15,614 nucleotides of DNA from contig JAEZHS010000286.1 of NCBI GenBank assembly GCA_023436825.1, forward strand, positions 1 to 15,614, written 5' to 3'. Origin of the DNA: Pseudomonadota bacterium (GTDB lineage Bacteria; Pseudomonadota; Alphaproteobacteria; Reyranellales; Reyranellaceae). Made by a program: the position numbers and the translations under genes. The notes under the pieces were generated by a model. It made no database searches. It was given only the letters and a program-made list of their open reading frames with translations, and was not told the origin of the DNA. Positions 15,586 to 15,614 of the stretch are shown in pieces (the stretch's first letter is position 1; each line of letters begins with the position of its first letter).

Positions 15586-15614
15586 TCATACGGTTTCGGG
15601 CTGCAAGGCTTCAT
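15586..15614 (-). CDS. C-terminal end of an upstream gene, probably the RND periplasmic adaptor (partial)
   Basis: On the minus strand the window edge reads in frame EALQPETV followed by TGA (15586-15588), 51 bases before the RND start. A gene ending here and directly preceding an RND permease is most often the HlyD/AcrA-type adaptor. Only nine codons are visible, so the identity is inferred from position alone. Confidence 0.35.

Overview
The window reads as ordinary chromosomal DNA of a GC-rich alphaproteobacterium. The evidence is a clpS-clpA pair with alphaproteobacterial-type sequence, a D-Ala-D-Ala carboxypeptidase ending in a SPOR domain just before it, a Bug/TctC-type solute receptor, and a COG3146 (FemAB-like) N-acyltransferase. 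Very long antisense shadow frames are typical of such GC content. A Rhodospirillales- or Reyranella-like source is my guess; nothing in the window proves it. There are no rRNA or tRNA genes, transposases, phage genes or CRISPR arrays.

Left part (1-6060). A gamma-glutamylcyclotransferase-like gene (98-529) converges on the carboxypeptidase gene (526-1974, minus), and the two stop codons overlap in the palindrome CTAG. A secreted protein of unknown function follows (2139-2846), then clpS (3022-3441) and clpA (3487-5811), the adaptor and unfoldase of the ClpAP protease. A 59-residue two-helix membrane protein (5808-5987, GTG start) overlaps the clpA stop codon by four bases. A perfect 16-bp-arm hairpin closes this block and belongs to a repeat family with three copies in the window.

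Middle part (6064-10045, minus strand). This is a four-gene uptake operon: a Tat-exported sulfonate/nitrate/taurine-type binding protein, a permease with an extra N-terminal membrane region, its ATPase, and an orphan Bug-type receptor. In front of it sits a 16-codon reading frame, MTSNLFSCAHSCCCRS, with four Cys codons, three of them adjacent. A GC hairpin with a pyrimidine-rich tail follows. Together they look like a cysteine-sensing attenuator and imply that the transporter imports a sulfur source. This is the most interesting signal in the window.

Right part (10264-15614). A small unrecognised protein (10264-10662) is separated by three compact hairpins from a convergent COG3146 N-acyltransferase (10785-11960, minus). 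A small unrecognised protein with a probable TTG start (12088-12414) follows. Last is a complete RND efflux permease (12421-15534, minus), whose upstream partner, probably the periplasmic adaptor, leaves only its last codons in the window (15586-15614). The third copy of the repeat covers the start codon and ribosome-binding region of the RND gene.
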